Part shown: positions 1 through 13,075 of the stretch, piece after piece | Layout of the letters: the number at the start of each line of letters is the position of its first letter | Numbering within the stretch: the first letter of the stretch is position 1 | Assembly: GCA_014773175.1 (NCBI GenBank) | Contig: VXCM01000465.1 | Coordinates: forward strand, 438,896 to 502,895 | Length of the DNA stretch: 64,000 nucleotides | Source: Lucifuga dentata | Taxonomy: Eukaryota > Chordata > Actinopteri > Ophidiiformes > Bythitidae | Direction: 5' to 3' | The notes under the pieces: generated by a model | The model's input: only the letters and a program-made list of their open reading frames with translations | Database searches by the model: none | Told to the model about the DNA's origin: nothing | Translations under genes and position numbers: made by a program

Positions 1-345
1 TGTTTTGGGACTATATTCCCCAGTGGAGACATACATTCACTCAAGCGCTTTTTATTGGTCTTAATGGCTAAAATTAAGAAACTTTGAAAAAAAAAACCCT
101 GAATACACAACTTGTTTGTGATGATGGATTACCTATCCCAAAAACATTTCAAGTATCAACAAGTTGATTTTAATAGTGTACCAGAATGAACTGAAACCAA
201 TGGCAGTCTGGAAGGTAGGAAAAACTTTTTTTTAAAGTTCGCCGTTCCAGTAATATGCTTTGGGAAATAATTTCAGTAACATTATGTGTATGAAAATTTA
301 ATATATTAGGTCCAAATATGCAAATTAGCGGGTATGGTCCTTTAA
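1..345 (-). mobile_element. TTAA-flanked MITE, partial copy cut by the window start
   Basis: This is an inverted copy of the element at 42015-42597. The block with ATTCCCC, TGGAGACATACATTCACT, the poly-A tract and the AACATTTCAAG..CAACAAGTTGATTTTAATAG stretch is the reverse complement of that copy. It ends in GGTATGGTCCTTTAA (TTAA at 342-345), the family terminus. The other end lies outside the window. No open frame supports a transposase, so the copy is non-autonomous. Confidence 0.75.
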
Positions 346-1239
346 ACTCAAATTACTTCTATTTCGACCATTGAGATTTCGACTCACATTGAGAACATTA
401 ACATAAGCTTATTTAATTATTTTTCAATACATGTTTTTTAGTTTGATATTTTTGTTGTAGCAGAATCTCAAGACAACTACAAATGGACAGAAGGATACCC
501 TTAGAGTGAAAATAGTATCTGATTCCATGAAATTGTACTGAAATTGTGTTTTTGCAGTCATATGTATCTATATTTTCGTCAAATTATAAAGTTTATCGGG
601 TTATATATAATATATACATATTTCAAACAGTATTCACAATTTGTGCAAATTAATGATAGTAATTATTAGTCTGGCATTAAATTTGGTATGAAGAACCTTA
701 TGACGTTATGAACTTGAAAAATTTAAAATGTAGGAGTATGACGCCTTGGACTTGTCTGTCTTGACGTGTATGTGTCTGGTGGTGGATTCAAGACTCACGT
801 GGACTGCTGACGTAATCACCTCCACCCAGTAGGTGGCACTCTGTCCAAACAAATCTAATAAGATTAAAAGAGCCAAAACTCGGACGGATTTAGTGGCTGT
901 TTGAAATGATGTGTGTCTGATGGAGCTCGTGGTTTATTGGTATGACCTTTATTGTCGCCAGAACCTCATCGAAAAAGGATGACGTTATTAATTGAATATT
1001 TTGTGTTTGATCCGTGTGTGTGTGTATGTTGTCACATGCACATGGCTGCATGATGCTCAAAGTTGTGTATGTGTGTGTGTGAAAGCATTAACATGTTGAT
1101 GCTGCTCGTGGAGGGGAATCCGTGGCATATACACGCACTGCAATGTGCAATGACGCAATTCCCACTCTCCTGCTGCAACACAGTAAATATGAATCGGGGT
1201 ATATTTGGTATGAAGGGTGGGTGGCGCTGACTGTCTCTC
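346..1239. other. Intergenic sequence upstream of tex2
   Basis: AT-rich DNA without a convincing open frame, splice pattern or known repeat. Short GT-rich runs lie near 1015-1080. It becomes GC-rich only after about 1240, where the tex2 promoter begins. Confidence 0.5.
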
Positions 1240-1513
1240 ATTCACCAAAACAATCCACGCCCAGATCTCGCGCGTTCGTGGCGTCTCGGGGTTAAATCCG
1301 TACGGGGATCAGGTTTGATTACTGGGTGCGCTCGGACTCTTGATGGGTACCCAACCCGCTGCGCTCCGTCCCTCCGCTCCCACGCTGCAGATAAAGCATT
1401 CCACGCAGGGAACCTCGACGCATTACGTAGACTGATAACCTGGATGCTCGGTGTCCGAACCAGCAAACCCAACCCACGGCCTGCGAAAGAAGATGCGCTA
1501 CGGTCAAATAGAG
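1240..1513 (+). promoter_or_regulatory. tex2: tex2 CpG-rich promoter and noncoding first exon
   Basis: A local rise in GC and CpG content (CGCGCGTTCG, GGCGTCTCGGGG and CGTACGGGG motifs) stands out from the AT-rich surroundings. The block ends at a good splice donor, GAG|GTGCGT at 1513/1514. The next compatible acceptor on this strand is at 14463/14464, just upstream of the tex2 ATG. This fits a 5'-UTR exon followed by a 13-kb intron, the usual vertebrate tex2 arrangement. The transcription start cannot be placed exactly. Confidence 0.55.
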
Positions 1514-2325
1514 GTGCGTTTGTTTTGTCTTCTAATCATCTGCCTTGCTCGGGTGTTTATCCATGGTTGCATTATAATCCATTTAGGAGCTAAAGCCAAT
1601 ATATGAGGAGGACAAAGGGGGCGGAAATGAGCATTAAGAGCCGTAGCTTAAAATCTAAATACAATACAACAACAAAACCCTTCCTTGGATGTACAGCAGC
1701 TACATGAAATAAACCTGAGAAGATGCTACAGCACCATGGCATAAATATTTAAATCTATTTCTTGTGACAGAACATTTCTCTGGCTGTTGTAGATTCATAA
1801 GCCTCACAGTTGTTGGATCATGTGTTTGCCACAGCTGATGTAGCAAATGAAATGGGTTTATTCTAGGCAATGACAGCCTGGCTGGAGATGTGAGCTGATG
1901 CATGTGGAACAGCAACTAGACTGTGGCTCATTATTGCATGTAGCTGTTGTGAACTGTACAAGTCTACACAGGCAACTACTTCTGCTCAGGAGAGCCAGAC
2001 AAACACACACAGAGATGATTAGATACACATAGATACACACAGAGCTCAGATTAGTCATCGTGAGAGATTGAATGACACTGGACTGACTCTTCTGTTAATT
2101 GCTGTAGAAAACCACATTTCCAAAACCTAAGTGATGGCTGATCAAAACATAAATATCATATACTGTAATGTATTTTTTGTTCATGGTGAAATAAGTGAGA
2201 CAGGTCTGAAAGTAGATGACATTCATCATAGACTGACTGATAAATAATAGCAAAATAAGGTCAAATAAGACACTTTGATAATATGTGTGTATGTGTTGTA
2301 TCTGTATCCTAAATGTGTTAACTGC

Positions 2326-2458
2326 CTTGCATTAAACAGAGCTCTCTCTCTCTCTCTCTCTCTCAGCCATGTTAGCACTTTGATACATGGCNCTTGCATT
2401 AAACAGAGCTCTCTCTCTCTCTCTCTCTCTCAGCCATGTTAGCACTTTGATACATGGC
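2326..2458. repeat. 66-bp duplication flanking a single N (assembly join)
   Basis: The 66 bases at 2326-2391, including a (CT)n run, recur exactly at 2393-2458, separated only by N at 2392. An exact copy including the same CT-run length points to an unmerged contig overlap, not a biological duplication. Confidence 0.85.
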
Positions 2459-2528
2459 TGTGCTGTGTGTAGGCAGTGCAGGCTGTGTTACGGGGGAGAT
2501 TGAATGCCCCTAAAGTCTCAAGGTAAGT

Positions 2529-2569
2529 CCTCTCCTCTCCTCTCCTCTCCTCTCCTCTCCTCTCCTCTC
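2529..2569 (+). repeat. (TCTCC)n microsatellite, short
   Basis: About eight uninterrupted TCTCC units. It is the same motif as the very long array at 11775-12479. Confidence 0.9.
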
Positions 2570-3753
2570 TGTGTGTCTGTGGGTGTGTGCGTGTGTCTTT
2601 GTGTGTCTGTGTGAGAGAGGTAGGAGAGCTGGAACTGATCCATGGCCTTGAAGGGCTGCTCTCTGCCTCACTTTCCCCTCCTTCATTTTCATAATCACAA
2701 CCTTTTATATCTTCACTAGTGTACACAGTGATCTATCAGCATGCACAGGTGAATCATCATGCATCTGTCATTATGTCTGTACATCAGATGCATTTGTGTG
2801 TGTTTGAAAATAGAGAAGTTTCAAAATGATGGAAGTCGAAAATGATGGATTTTTTGTAGCTTAATTAGACTAATGTCTATGAGGGTAAAAGCAAACAATG
2901 GCAGCTGAACCATCTGAATAAGCTATTGTTGCTGAATAGAAAGAGCTTGATGGTGTACTCACTGTCACAAAGTGACCCATTCTGTAACAAAAACCCAATG
3001 CTGTGCCTGTGTGTAAGTGTGAAGATCACTTAGTTAGGGTAAATGTTTTGATGTGTCTTTGTTTTTGTGATGCTTCTATGTTTATATGTGCATGCTGTGG
3101 GCTGTGGGCCAGTGACTCCAAGCCCTCACGGTTCCAAAACTGTGCCATCAGTGACAGGACAGTGTACATGTTTGTTTTTGCACTCTAGCATTTTGGGAAC
3201 CAGTTTGAGTTTTAGACTTTTGGAGTTGTCAGCAGTGAGGTCATCTTTGCTCTTTTTCCCCATCTTCAAGGTGTTATTAGTGACTTTAAGTGTTGATGGC
3301 TGCGCTAACAGCTATGGCTGAAATACGTAAATCTGCATTCCTTTTGACTAGCCTTTGTAGCTTATAGGGCACTATTTTTTGGTCACTATAGCACTCCTCA
3401 CATCCGTCACTGTTTAAATTCTGTATTTGTGGTGTTGCACTTGGATTTATGTTGAAAGACAATTTGGTTTTGGTCAGACATCAGAAACTAAAGATGAAGT
3501 AACAAGGGATGTCTTACTTCAACGTTAAGCTTCTCTGATTTCCACCTGTTCCTCTTTAAACACAATATAAAGCCTTCTCCCAGTCGTTTACACTTTCTAA
3601 AAACATGTTGGGACTATTGTCGATAACAGCCCAGGTAAGCGAAAAGACAAACCAAACTAATCCATCCGTCAGCTATAGTCCTTAAATGAAATGGAAAATA
3701 AGACTTGATTTTGCAACTGAATTGCCTTTCTCATCTTGAATGGTTTGCAAAAA

Positions 3754-3787
3754 CTGGCCTTTGGTTTTTGCAAAACCCAAAGGCCAG
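3754..3787. repeat. Short inverted repeat (hairpin)
   Basis: CTGGCCTTTGGTTTT at 3754-3768 is complementary, with one slip, to AAAACCCAAAGGCCAG at 3772-3787, leaving a 3-nt loop. No tail or flanking duplication marks it as a transposon, and a role is unknown. Confidence 0.6.
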
Positions 3788-5291
3788 CATTTCTTTGAAA
3801 ACAATAACTTTGACAAAACAACTAATACGAGGAAAATCTAATTGTGATAAAAGCACTGCAAAGCAGTCCACGGTGTTGTAAAACAGCAGGGAATGCAGGA
3901 AATACTGTAAGCACAAATTGAAATCATGCTGGAATTGTTCTTTATTTTCATTGCCATTCCCAGTGTGTGCTGTTCCAACACCCAGCGCTGGTCTGTGGAG
4001 GGGGTAACCTCCCTTAGCCTTCTCTTGCCAGGTGATTCATTTTACCTAACAGCAAAGAGTTTGAGGGTCACGCGATCTCTGTTGAATCTGGGTTATCATG
4101 GTGGTTGGCAAGTGTATTTCCTGTGTTATACCTGTACACAAATGGACCTGTTCTACAAGCTTAAGAGTTACGGAGTAAACATAGTCACTCTTGTCAATCA
4201 AGCAACTGACTAACTGACTCATGGCTTACAAGCATAATATAAGTATACGTGCCTATTGAGAGGCCACTGAGAGTTTATAAAGTCCTTCAAAGAACTGGAG
4301 ATATATAGTCTATTTATTGTTCTTGTCAAGACATGAGCTGTATATTCTGCAAGTTTACAATAGACCTCTTTGCCAGAAAAATATGTTATTTTAGTAATCT
4401 GCCCTGTTTTTATGAGGACCTGTACTACTGTTTTCAGCCTAATGGCAGATGGCAAGTTCAATGGTTCTTATGTGAAATATGTGAACGAGGAACACAAATT
4501 GACCACTGTAGCTCACTGCATTGGGACGTTACATTATTGTCTTCCACTTATAGGATGCAACTAATGCAGAACTGGGTCATATAAGCCAACTGACCTCTGA
4601 ATGCAGAGAAGAATATGGAATTAACTAGACCATCTACTGCTGAGAATAAGATGTGTGATGTTGTTTTCAGTGAGTTTGTGAAATACAGAACATTGTTGCT
4701 CTCAACTTGATCTTAGTATGATTAGTGCAGTGATGATCTGTCCAAAAGATCTATTGTAAATAATCAAAATCATATCATTTATTCTTTACAGCAGTCTCAC
4801 TTTTATCTTCTAAATTCCCTTAGTATACAGGAGTTTTGTACTTGTGGATGTAAGTGAATATAATATTTCCCTTCTTACTGTTGAAACCACACTTTGTCAT
4901 GATATACAGATGTTATATCTGTGTGTACTTTAACTCTTCAGACAGGACTGAAGCTATTTTTGTCCAGAATTACAGGAAAATATGCAAAAAATAGCTGCAT
5001 TGAATAGCTGCATTGAGGACAGATGTGGTATTGATAAACAAAGTCCCATGACTTGATTTCTAATTTGATTTGCAAGATATTTGAACAAGGTTGTTGCTAT
5101 ACTATTACTATGATTTGGATTGTGAAGGATGGGAATGACATGCATGAATGAATACAGAATGACATACACACACACACACAGACATACACCTTCCTCTACA
5201 CACTGGTGGCAGTTAAAATGTAAAAGCCCCTGCAGCAGCTGTCGCTGTGAAGACCAGCCACAAGTGTCACAGCTAATGGGCTCTGACACTG

Positions 5292-5330
5292 CCGCGCGCG
5301 CGCGCGTGTGTGTGTGTGTGTGTGTGTGTG
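5292..5330 (+). repeat. (CG)n(TG)n microsatellite
   Basis: A compound run of alternating purine-pyrimidine, seven CG steps followed by about twelve TG steps. Such a run can adopt Z-DNA. Confidence 0.9.
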
Positions 5331-5404
5331 AATTCACTAATGAGCTAATTCATCAGTATACCAGGATAGGAATTCAATAGTACTACTCACAAAGTATATG
5401 CCAT

Positions 5405-5421
5405 ATTAGTCCCAACTCAAC

Positions 5422-5459
<38 letters not shown>

Positions 5460-5503
5460 NATTAGTCCCAACTCAACCTGAGAGAGAGAGAGAGAGAGAG
5501 AGA
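5405..5503. repeat. Duplicated flank around N at 5460, with (GA)n
   Basis: ATTAGTCCCAACTCAACCTG followed by a GA run occurs at 5405-5459 and again from 5461, separated by one N. The GA runs differ in length, as expected when two reads or contigs end in a microsatellite. Confidence 0.8.
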
Positions 5504-8500
5504 GGGTGTTTTCCTCTCATCGAGGCTCTCTTGCCAAACAGGAAGTGAATGGTTAGAGAAAGGAGGAAGTCTTTGTTGACTAGCTCAAAAGAGATTTAAT
5601 CTACAAACTGAACATAAACGGCTCTCAACGTACAGTCCCATGACATGAATTGTGGATTGTAGTTGGAACAGTTAGAGCCATTTCTCCATGGATGATTTAG
5701 TATGATCAGTGCAGTGATGATCCGTCCAAAAGGTCTATTATTTTATAACCATGCACAGCAATCATTTAATGGAAAACTTGATAAGAAATTTACACTTGGT
5801 GCCTGATTTTTAAGACCATGTGAAGTTGAAGCATTACAGCAGTTGAAGAAGAGGATTATGGGGAGGGGAAGTTTGAATGAAAGAGAGGAATTTGAGCTGA
5901 TAACCTTTTCGTGGGATTACAGGCATACACCTCTGCACTGCTTCTGTCACACAGGAAGACTTTGTCGCTGTTATCAGCTGCTCTCTTGTTCTTGCAGAAA
6001 CGCATGTATGGATGCATAGGTTTTAGTCCTTTTTATAGGCAAATTTATGCTTTTTAATCACATCGTTGAGAATGTGTTCAAGTATACTTAAAGGCCACTG
6101 TCCTTACTGTGTATGAGAGAATAAACCCACTTATCAGACAGCCCCACTTACTCATAATTATAGGATGGGGTTATAAATACACCCTCCTACTCATCTACCG
6201 CTCAGATACAGAATACTGATGCAATTCTGTTAAATCCCCATAACGTTTAGACTCAAATATAGAAAGTAAGTAAGGATTTAGTTTGTTTGATGTGTGCAGC
6301 CTTCTCCTCTTCTCCTACTTTTGCTTCTCTTTGCCTTTCACTCTCTCTCCTCTCCTTTTTCTGGTCCAGGTTCTCTACCCCGTGTTGTACTATTTAAAAG
6401 TTAGAGCTGCTCTATTACCCAATACAGGGGAGTAACTTCTCAGATGCCACATGCACAACCTTATCTTAGCCTCTTAAAAGCTGCTGGACCCATTCCATTT
6501 CACGAAATCATGTCACTTGTTCAAGCAATGGTCAAATCCACTGAGCTAATTTCAAATTGTAGTTTAAATCTCAAAATTTCCAAAGATATCAGGCTCCGTT
6601 ACAGGGAAATGTGTATAATAGATGCACAAGACATTTAGAATGGTTCCATTTCGTGGATTGATGGAATATACCACTTAAAAAAAGAGTCTTGTGTTTGATT
6701 ATCTTCCTCAGCTCTTGTTTCAGTGAAGACTTTTGATGAGCTGATACAAAATATAGTAGAATAGTTTTAGAGATTAAAGAAATGCCACTGTACTGGTTTT
6801 ATGTGTGTACCACTTAAGATGAAGGAAAGGAGCTTATCTAAATGTTCAGGAGATTGATGTCTTTTTTTTTTTCGTTTACCAGCAAGCACTGTTGATTTTT
6901 GTGTGACCATTGAAAAAGGGGTATATATGGAAAAGATTACAGCTTTTCACATCCAGATTAACTATAGAAATCGATCTCTTTCTTTATTTAATGTCAGTAT
7001 AATTTGATTCTACTCAGTCTCTGTGCAGATGTCTCTTCTGTATCTTCTAATGTTTTGGTCTGCAGCTGGGAGTCTAGAAGCTGAGGAAAATATGGTGTGC
7101 AAATACAGTATGTTTCTTTTTAAACTCCCTGAAGGTTTGCAACAACTTTACACAGTGACCCATGAATAGCAATTTCAAAGCCCTACTTTATGTTCTGTTA
7201 CTTGTCAATGGAGATTATCGCCCTGCCCTCCTTTCTTAATTTTTCTTCATGCGTTCAATTACTAATTAGAGATTGTGCCTAAAACTTAAAACAGATTTTG
7301 AACTCAAATACACACAATTCTGCAAAACTAACATTATCTGGAACATGTTATATTCTTGGTGATCAATTGTATAGGAAAATAGCATACTAGATTTTATGTT
7401 CAGCTTTGTCTGCAAATACACATGTTGCTGCTATGTTTCGATCTATCTAGCCCTCCGTTTCCCTCCATCACTCCATCCATCATGTAATTGGGTGGATTAT
7501 GACTAATACAAACCCTCCGGCTGTTTGCTGGCTGTCAAGCAGCTTTTACACAGCTTATAAATTGCTTAATATATTTGGATCCCTATATGTTTGTGTGTGT
7601 ACAATCTTCTATCAGGATTCTGCATGTCTCCACCTTCTGATCTGAACTGTTAAATTGGGTTAGGCAGCACTGTATATTGATAGCCTATGCAAATCCATTA
7701 TTTATCGAAGTAAAGCATGAAACCCATCTGGTTACATGAGCAACTCAGCAGCTTGTAATGACGAACAGCGAGCACATTTTCATCCCGCCACTCGGAGAGA
7801 AGATGGGCGTTAGCAGCTGAAGTTGTCAGGAGAAAGTGTATAGATTCTGACAACCATAATTAGAGGTTATTAAAATTACTGTGAAATGATACACACAGAC
7901 ACACACGCATCTAGGATCCTTAACTGAAGTAAGTCTCCAGTGAAACAAACACTCCACACACTCCTAGGAGACCAAGGTTATGCTATGAGGAGGAGCTGCC
8001 GAACAAAAGGACAAAGGTATATTTGCAAAACGGGATGAAAGCATCACTGTTGGCATGGTAACCAGCCGATCTTCTGGGTTTGATGTTTGTCGTGTTGCTG
8101 GTGGACTGTAGAGAGAGAGAAAGAAAGAGGGAGAGGTGAAGAAAAGCGGTTTGATCCAGTGCAACTGCGTGAGTGCTCTTTATCTGGCTGGCTGCTCTAT
8201 TCTCTCTCCTCAGTGTAGACCCTCCTCCTGCTTTATCAGAAAGAGATGTCTTCCTCTAATGCTGCTGGATCCCATCTTATTGTCAGCACTCAGTTCCTGG
8301 AACAGGCTTGTGTCAAGCTCTGTGTTTTTGTGTTTCGAGGTTTAAGCAGACGTGTGTCACTGATGGACCAATATGTCAGTTTGTAAACTTATCCAATATT
8401 TGTTAAATATTGAATAAAGAAATTATATTTTCTTTACCTAATTTATCTTTATTTTAATTGCTTAATAATGCACATAATACAGTATAATAACACTCAGTGA

Positions 8501-9300
8501 TATTCTTCTGTTAAAGAGGTTATATTTCTACCCATGTGTATAGGTTGGCTTGTTTGCTTGTTAGCAGGATAACTAAAAAAGTTCTGAAGTAATTTAGATG
8601 AAATTTGGTTGAATTGGAGGAGACCATTAATTTTTGGTGTGCATCTGGAAGAGATGAGTTTTCCCTGAATCTATATACATTTTAAAAACTGTTTCCAATG
8701 ACAAATCACTTTAGGCCAGTATATTATTAGAACAAAATGATTTAGAATTTACTGATTTTGGCATAATATTCATATATCGGTACAGTATGCGTCAAACACT
8801 AATATGTCGTGGCTGTAGTGGTGTACTTAGAGCAGTCATGCTCGCAACTTTGTGCTTGTGTCACTTTTAATTCTGTTCTTGCAAAGCCAACATTTTCTCC
8901 CTTGAGGATCTATTCTTTCCTTCCCTTTAATTTTCCCATGTACCTCCCTCCATTCCTCCATTTATCTTTCTTCCAGCAAGTGCTTTTACTATTAAGGACG
9001 TGTTGGACACCTTGATAGCCCCCACACTATTTTAAGAACTACGCCTGTGTTGCATCCTTCCTGTCAGATGTACGTACAGTAGATCAGCGTTTCTTAGACT
9101 GATATGGCTGTGAAAGATTGTGACCTTTGCCTTCCGTGTTGCCTGCTGGAGGCGATGTGGTGATGATGATCCACCTGTTAGCTGCCATTTCTCCATCTAG
9201 ACGTCATAACCTGTCTTTCTTATGAAGCCTGTTGTCTATTCTGTTAGCATTTTTCATTAAAGCACATAATAGCAGTATAAAATGTGTGTGTGTGTGTGCG

Positions 9301-9325
9301 CGCATGCATGCATGCATGCATGCAT
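9301..9325 (+). repeat. (GCAT)n microsatellite
   Basis: Six GCAT units directly follow a GT/GC run at 9283-9300. Confidence 0.9.
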
Positions 9326-9446
9326 GTGTACTGTAACCAGGGTGCAAGTGATGACTAGGTACCCGCACTGTACTGTATTCCCTAGAGAAAGCACTGGAGC
9401 TTGAAAAGAGGCCTACTGTGTGTTTACCTGCTCTCTTCTATTATGC

Positions 9447-9616
9447 CTCTCTCTCTCTCTCTCTCTCTCTCTCTCNCCCTCTACCTGCTTTACCGTCTCT
9501 CTTTGCTTTGTGTCTCTGTTTTGTTTGTTCATCCACATCCAGCCTCTATGTACCCTGACCATCAAGGTAACTTCTTTCTGCATGTGTAAGTCTGTGCTCA
9601 TTAGTGAGAAAGCTCA

Positions 9617-9647
<31 letters not shown>
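9447..9647 (+). repeat. (CT)n with N at 9476, then (GT)n at 9619-9647
   Basis: Two dinucleotide tracts lie about 140 bp apart, the first interrupted by an unresolved base. Confidence 0.9.
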
Positions 9648-10543
9648 AGCTCAGAGTTGTTAGTGACATTAGACTGCTCCTTCATCCTCCCGCTATGTTT
9701 TTGCATCCTATGTTCATCTCCTTTCTCTCACTGTCTCATCCTATCTATCTTCCTGCCGTCACCCTCCCCTTTAATGCCTCTCTGACTTACTCCTTGCTTG
9801 ACTCGCTCTTCGTTTTCTCCTGCCCCACTCTTCATGCTGTCCCCACTGTCACCCACTCACCAAGCTCCTGATGCCAGCCTTCATTTGTTTTCTTCTTCGT
9901 AGCATTCTATTTGATCATACAGGTAAAAAGGGTCGTGTGTGGTAGTGTGCAGCTGTATCTTTTCAGGCTTTAGCAGCAGGCATGTCAGCCCGTCCTTGGC
10001 ACTTGCTGATGCATCCAATTGCATCTACAACCTGTTATTTAAAGGGAAGCATTCAGCAGTTAATGACTTTCCTCATCTGCAACGAGGAACTAAAACCCTG
10101 ACAGGTTTCTGGCCTGTAATACTCAGGAATATAAAGCTTACATTTTCACAATGGAACAAGTAAGCAAGCTGTTTAAAGCAGATATCCAACAGAAACACAC
10201 AGATATAAGTAATGCTGCGTTGAGGTGTCTGGCTTTTTATTTGCCAGATATGTTGTTGTTGAGTCATTGGTTTGATCCATTATTTAATAGTAAACTTCAT
10301 AAATTTTGACACTTATATTTTGGTGAAGTTAATTTATTCCTGTTTCTTCTCTCTCACAGTCTTTTCATCTCTTTATTTCATCTTCTGAGAAGTTCTAAAA
10401 TAAAAATTAAAAATTTTTGGTTTATTTACAGTATTTAAACAGACTTCCATCTCTGCTAACTCAATCAGGTTGCCCAAACTGTATACAGAATACAGTCCAA
10501 CATGCCAATATTAAAAAACATTCAGAATCAACAGATGTAACTA

Positions 10544-10678
10544 ACACAAATGAATAACCCTCATCTTTACAGCTATCCATGTGTAAATCTAACCAATCTA
10601 ACACATTTCTNACACAAATGAATAACCCTCATCTTTACAGCTATCCATGTGTAAATCTAACCAATCTAACACATTTCT
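10544..10678. repeat. 67-bp duplication flanking a single N (assembly join)
   Basis: The sequence at 10544-10610 is repeated exactly at 10612-10678, with N at 10611 between. This is the same pattern as at 2392, 18951 and 37348. Confidence 0.88.
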
Positions 10679-11774
10679 TGCTGTCTAGTCTTATGTGACT
10701 CTTGTGTAAGGACAAAGGATCCACCTCCCTCCCACTCCACATCCCAGTGCAGGGCCTGACATTTGTCTGTGTGTGAGACAGTCCAAAAGCATCTACCCAT
10801 CTATCAAACATGGAGTGGGGAGAAGGAGGCCAGGTGAGACTATGTCTATCTGTCAAACTAAAAAAAAAAAAAANTAAAAAAAAAAAAAAGAAAAGCCTGA
10901 GAAGCAGGCACATATGGAATTCAGCGATGCATCTGTCAGGCCTTTACGTCAGCTGTGTTATAGTATGAGTAAAGGAGCAGAAAAGACATTGTAGGGAATG
11001 CTGTTTAAGTCACTTATAACCATTAGTTGTTCCCTAAAAATTGAATAAATTGGTGGTGTTCAGTGGTTCATTTAGGGAGAAAATGAGATATAATAAAGGC
11101 GATATGACTCCTTTTTATTACTCCTTCTTTCTTTGACTCCATCCTCCTTTCTCACTTGCTGGGATTATACAGTGATTTTCCTTTTGTTACCAGTTTGGAA
11201 GTCGCATGAAACATAACGCAGGGAGCAATTTCAGATTGTGGATATTTTAGAATTAATACAGCCTCCAGGACTACAACAAGAGAATAGTATTAAAAAAACA
11301 AACAAACTAAAACACATGAAATTCCAACTACGTCTCATTCTGCTGTTGTTGCTTTTAATCTTTAATTTCTCTTACTAAGATCACAGCTGTATTTTCAGAA
11401 TCAATATCTTTCTGTCATTGTTACACAGCTTGAATATACAGTATTATCTTCAACACTTGGTCTCTTACCAAACTGACAATGAGCCTGGTCACAAGTAATG
11501 TCGTTTCTGCCTTACTCTTCTCTTCTTGTTTAAGCTTTTCTGTGAGGTTTTACTTCTGCTGTCTTTATCTCTTTCTATGTCTTTCTGCTTTTCTCTCTCA
11601 TCTCCTGTTTAACTGTGCTCCTCCTTTCTTCTCTGTTCTCCCTCTCATATCTTCTTTAACCCTGCTGATTTTAACCTCCCTCCCCTCCTCTCTCGTCTCC
11701 CAGAGTGCAGGCTTTAGCTTATTAGACCGACCCTGCTTACTTTGATTAATTGGATGGGTCATCTCCTTGCCAGA

Positions 11775-12479
11775 CTCCTCTCCTCTCCTCTCCTCTCCTC
11801 TCCTCTCCTCTCCTCTCCTCTCCTCTCCTCTCCTCTCCTCTCCTCTCCTCTCCTCTCCTCTCCTCTCCTCTCCTCTCCTCTCCTCTCCTCTCCTCTCCTC
11901 TCCTCTCCTCTCCTCTCCTCTCCTCTCCTCTCCTCTCCTCTCCTCTCCTCTCCTCTCCTCTCCTCTCCTCTCCTCTCCTCTCCTCTCCTCTCCTCTCCTC
12001 TCCTCTCCTCTCCTCTCCTCTCCTCTCCTCTCCTCTCCTCTCCTCTCCTCTCCTCTCCTCTCCTCTCCTCTCCTCTCCTCTCCTCTCCTCTCCTCTCCTC
12101 TCCTCTCCTCTCCTCTCCTCTCCTCTCCTCTCCTCTCCTCTCCTCTCCTCTCCTCTCCTCTCCTCTCCTCTCCTCTCCTCTCCTCTCCTCTCCTCTCCTC
12201 TCCTCTCCTCTCCTCTCCTCTCCTCTCCTCTCCTCTCCTCTCCTCTCCTCTCCTCTCCTCTCCTCTCCTCTCCTCTCCTCTCCTCTCCTCTCCTCTCCTC
12301 TCCTCTCCTCTCCTCTCCTCTCCTCTCCTCTCCTCTCCTCTCCTCTCCTCTCCTCTCCTCTCCTCTCCTCTCCTCTCCTCTCCTCTCCTCTCCTCTCCTC
12401 TCCTCTCCTCTCCTCTCCTCTCCTCTCCTCTCCTCTCCTCTCCTCTCCTCTCCTCTCCTCTCCTCTCCTCTCCTCTCCT
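11775..12479 (+). repeat. (TCTCC)141 perfect pentanucleotide satellite
   Basis: 705 bp of uninterrupted CTCCT repeat, with no base departing from the period. All frames stay open (Leu-Leu-Ser-Ser-Pro on +, Gly-Glu-Glu-Arg-Arg on -) only because the unit has no stop; these are not genes. Strand asymmetry is complete: pure pyrimidine on + and pure purine on -, which is suited to intramolecular triplex (H-DNA). It lies in tex2 intron 1. Confidence 0.97.
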
Positions 12480-13037
12480 ACCCAGATATGTTCAGGTTCA
12501 CCAGTCCAACGTGAGACACGTGAAAGCCTCATGACATCCTGAAACAGCTAAAACAAACACAGAGCATTTAATGGCCGAGATGCATTGATGAGGAAGTAAC
12601 TGAAACTGTGAATGTGTCAGCAAATAGCAATAACATATGTTATCGGCACTGATAATAACATATGTTTAGTGTGTGCGATGCTATATCTCTTGTTTTATTT
12701 CTCTGCTGGCTGAGGTTTGTTTTTGGCTATGCTCTCCAAAAACCTCCAACATTTTAATCTGTCCTTCAGACACTGATGAAAACAATGACTTCCCACTCTC
12801 GTTTTCTCTCCTCCTCCTTCTCTCCTCTTTCTCCCCTCTGTATCATCCCCTCCATTTTTTCTTTGCCATGTTGCTGTCTTTGTGTAAATTCCCCTTCAAA
12901 AGCTTGTTTCTGAAAGCCTCTGCAGGTCCCCTGTGGTTCTTCACCTTTCTTTATTTTTGTTGCTTTTTCCATCTCTATCTTTCATTTTATTTGATCTGCT
13001 GTGCCCTTAGCACAGTCATGGCAAAAGAAAAACACAT

Positions 13038-13069
<32 letters not shown>
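13038..13069 (+). repeat. (CA)n microsatellite
   Basis: An uninterrupted run of about sixteen CA units in tex2 intron 1. Confidence 0.9.

Positions 13070-13075
<6 letters not shown>

Larger units (their letters stand above)
4714..5741 (+). repeat. Dispersed direct repeat, about 43 bp, at 4714-4756 and 5699-5741
   Basis: Both sites read TAGTATGATyAGTGCAGTGA followed by TGATCyGTCCAAAAGrTCTATT, with three differences. The intervening DNA is unrelated. The family is not recognised; it may be the edges of an old insertion or a remnant of a tandem duplication. Confidence 0.6.

Noticed and set aside
3926..4213. 95-codon frame with a hydrophobic start resembling a signal peptide
   Set aside because: Single short frame in a large intron with no family resemblance; hydrophobic starts are common by chance in AT-rich DNA.
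11742..12542. Long overlapping open frames (254-266 codons) on both strands
   Set aside because: They are translations of the TCTCC repeat, which lacks stop codons in every frame; they have no gene-like composition.
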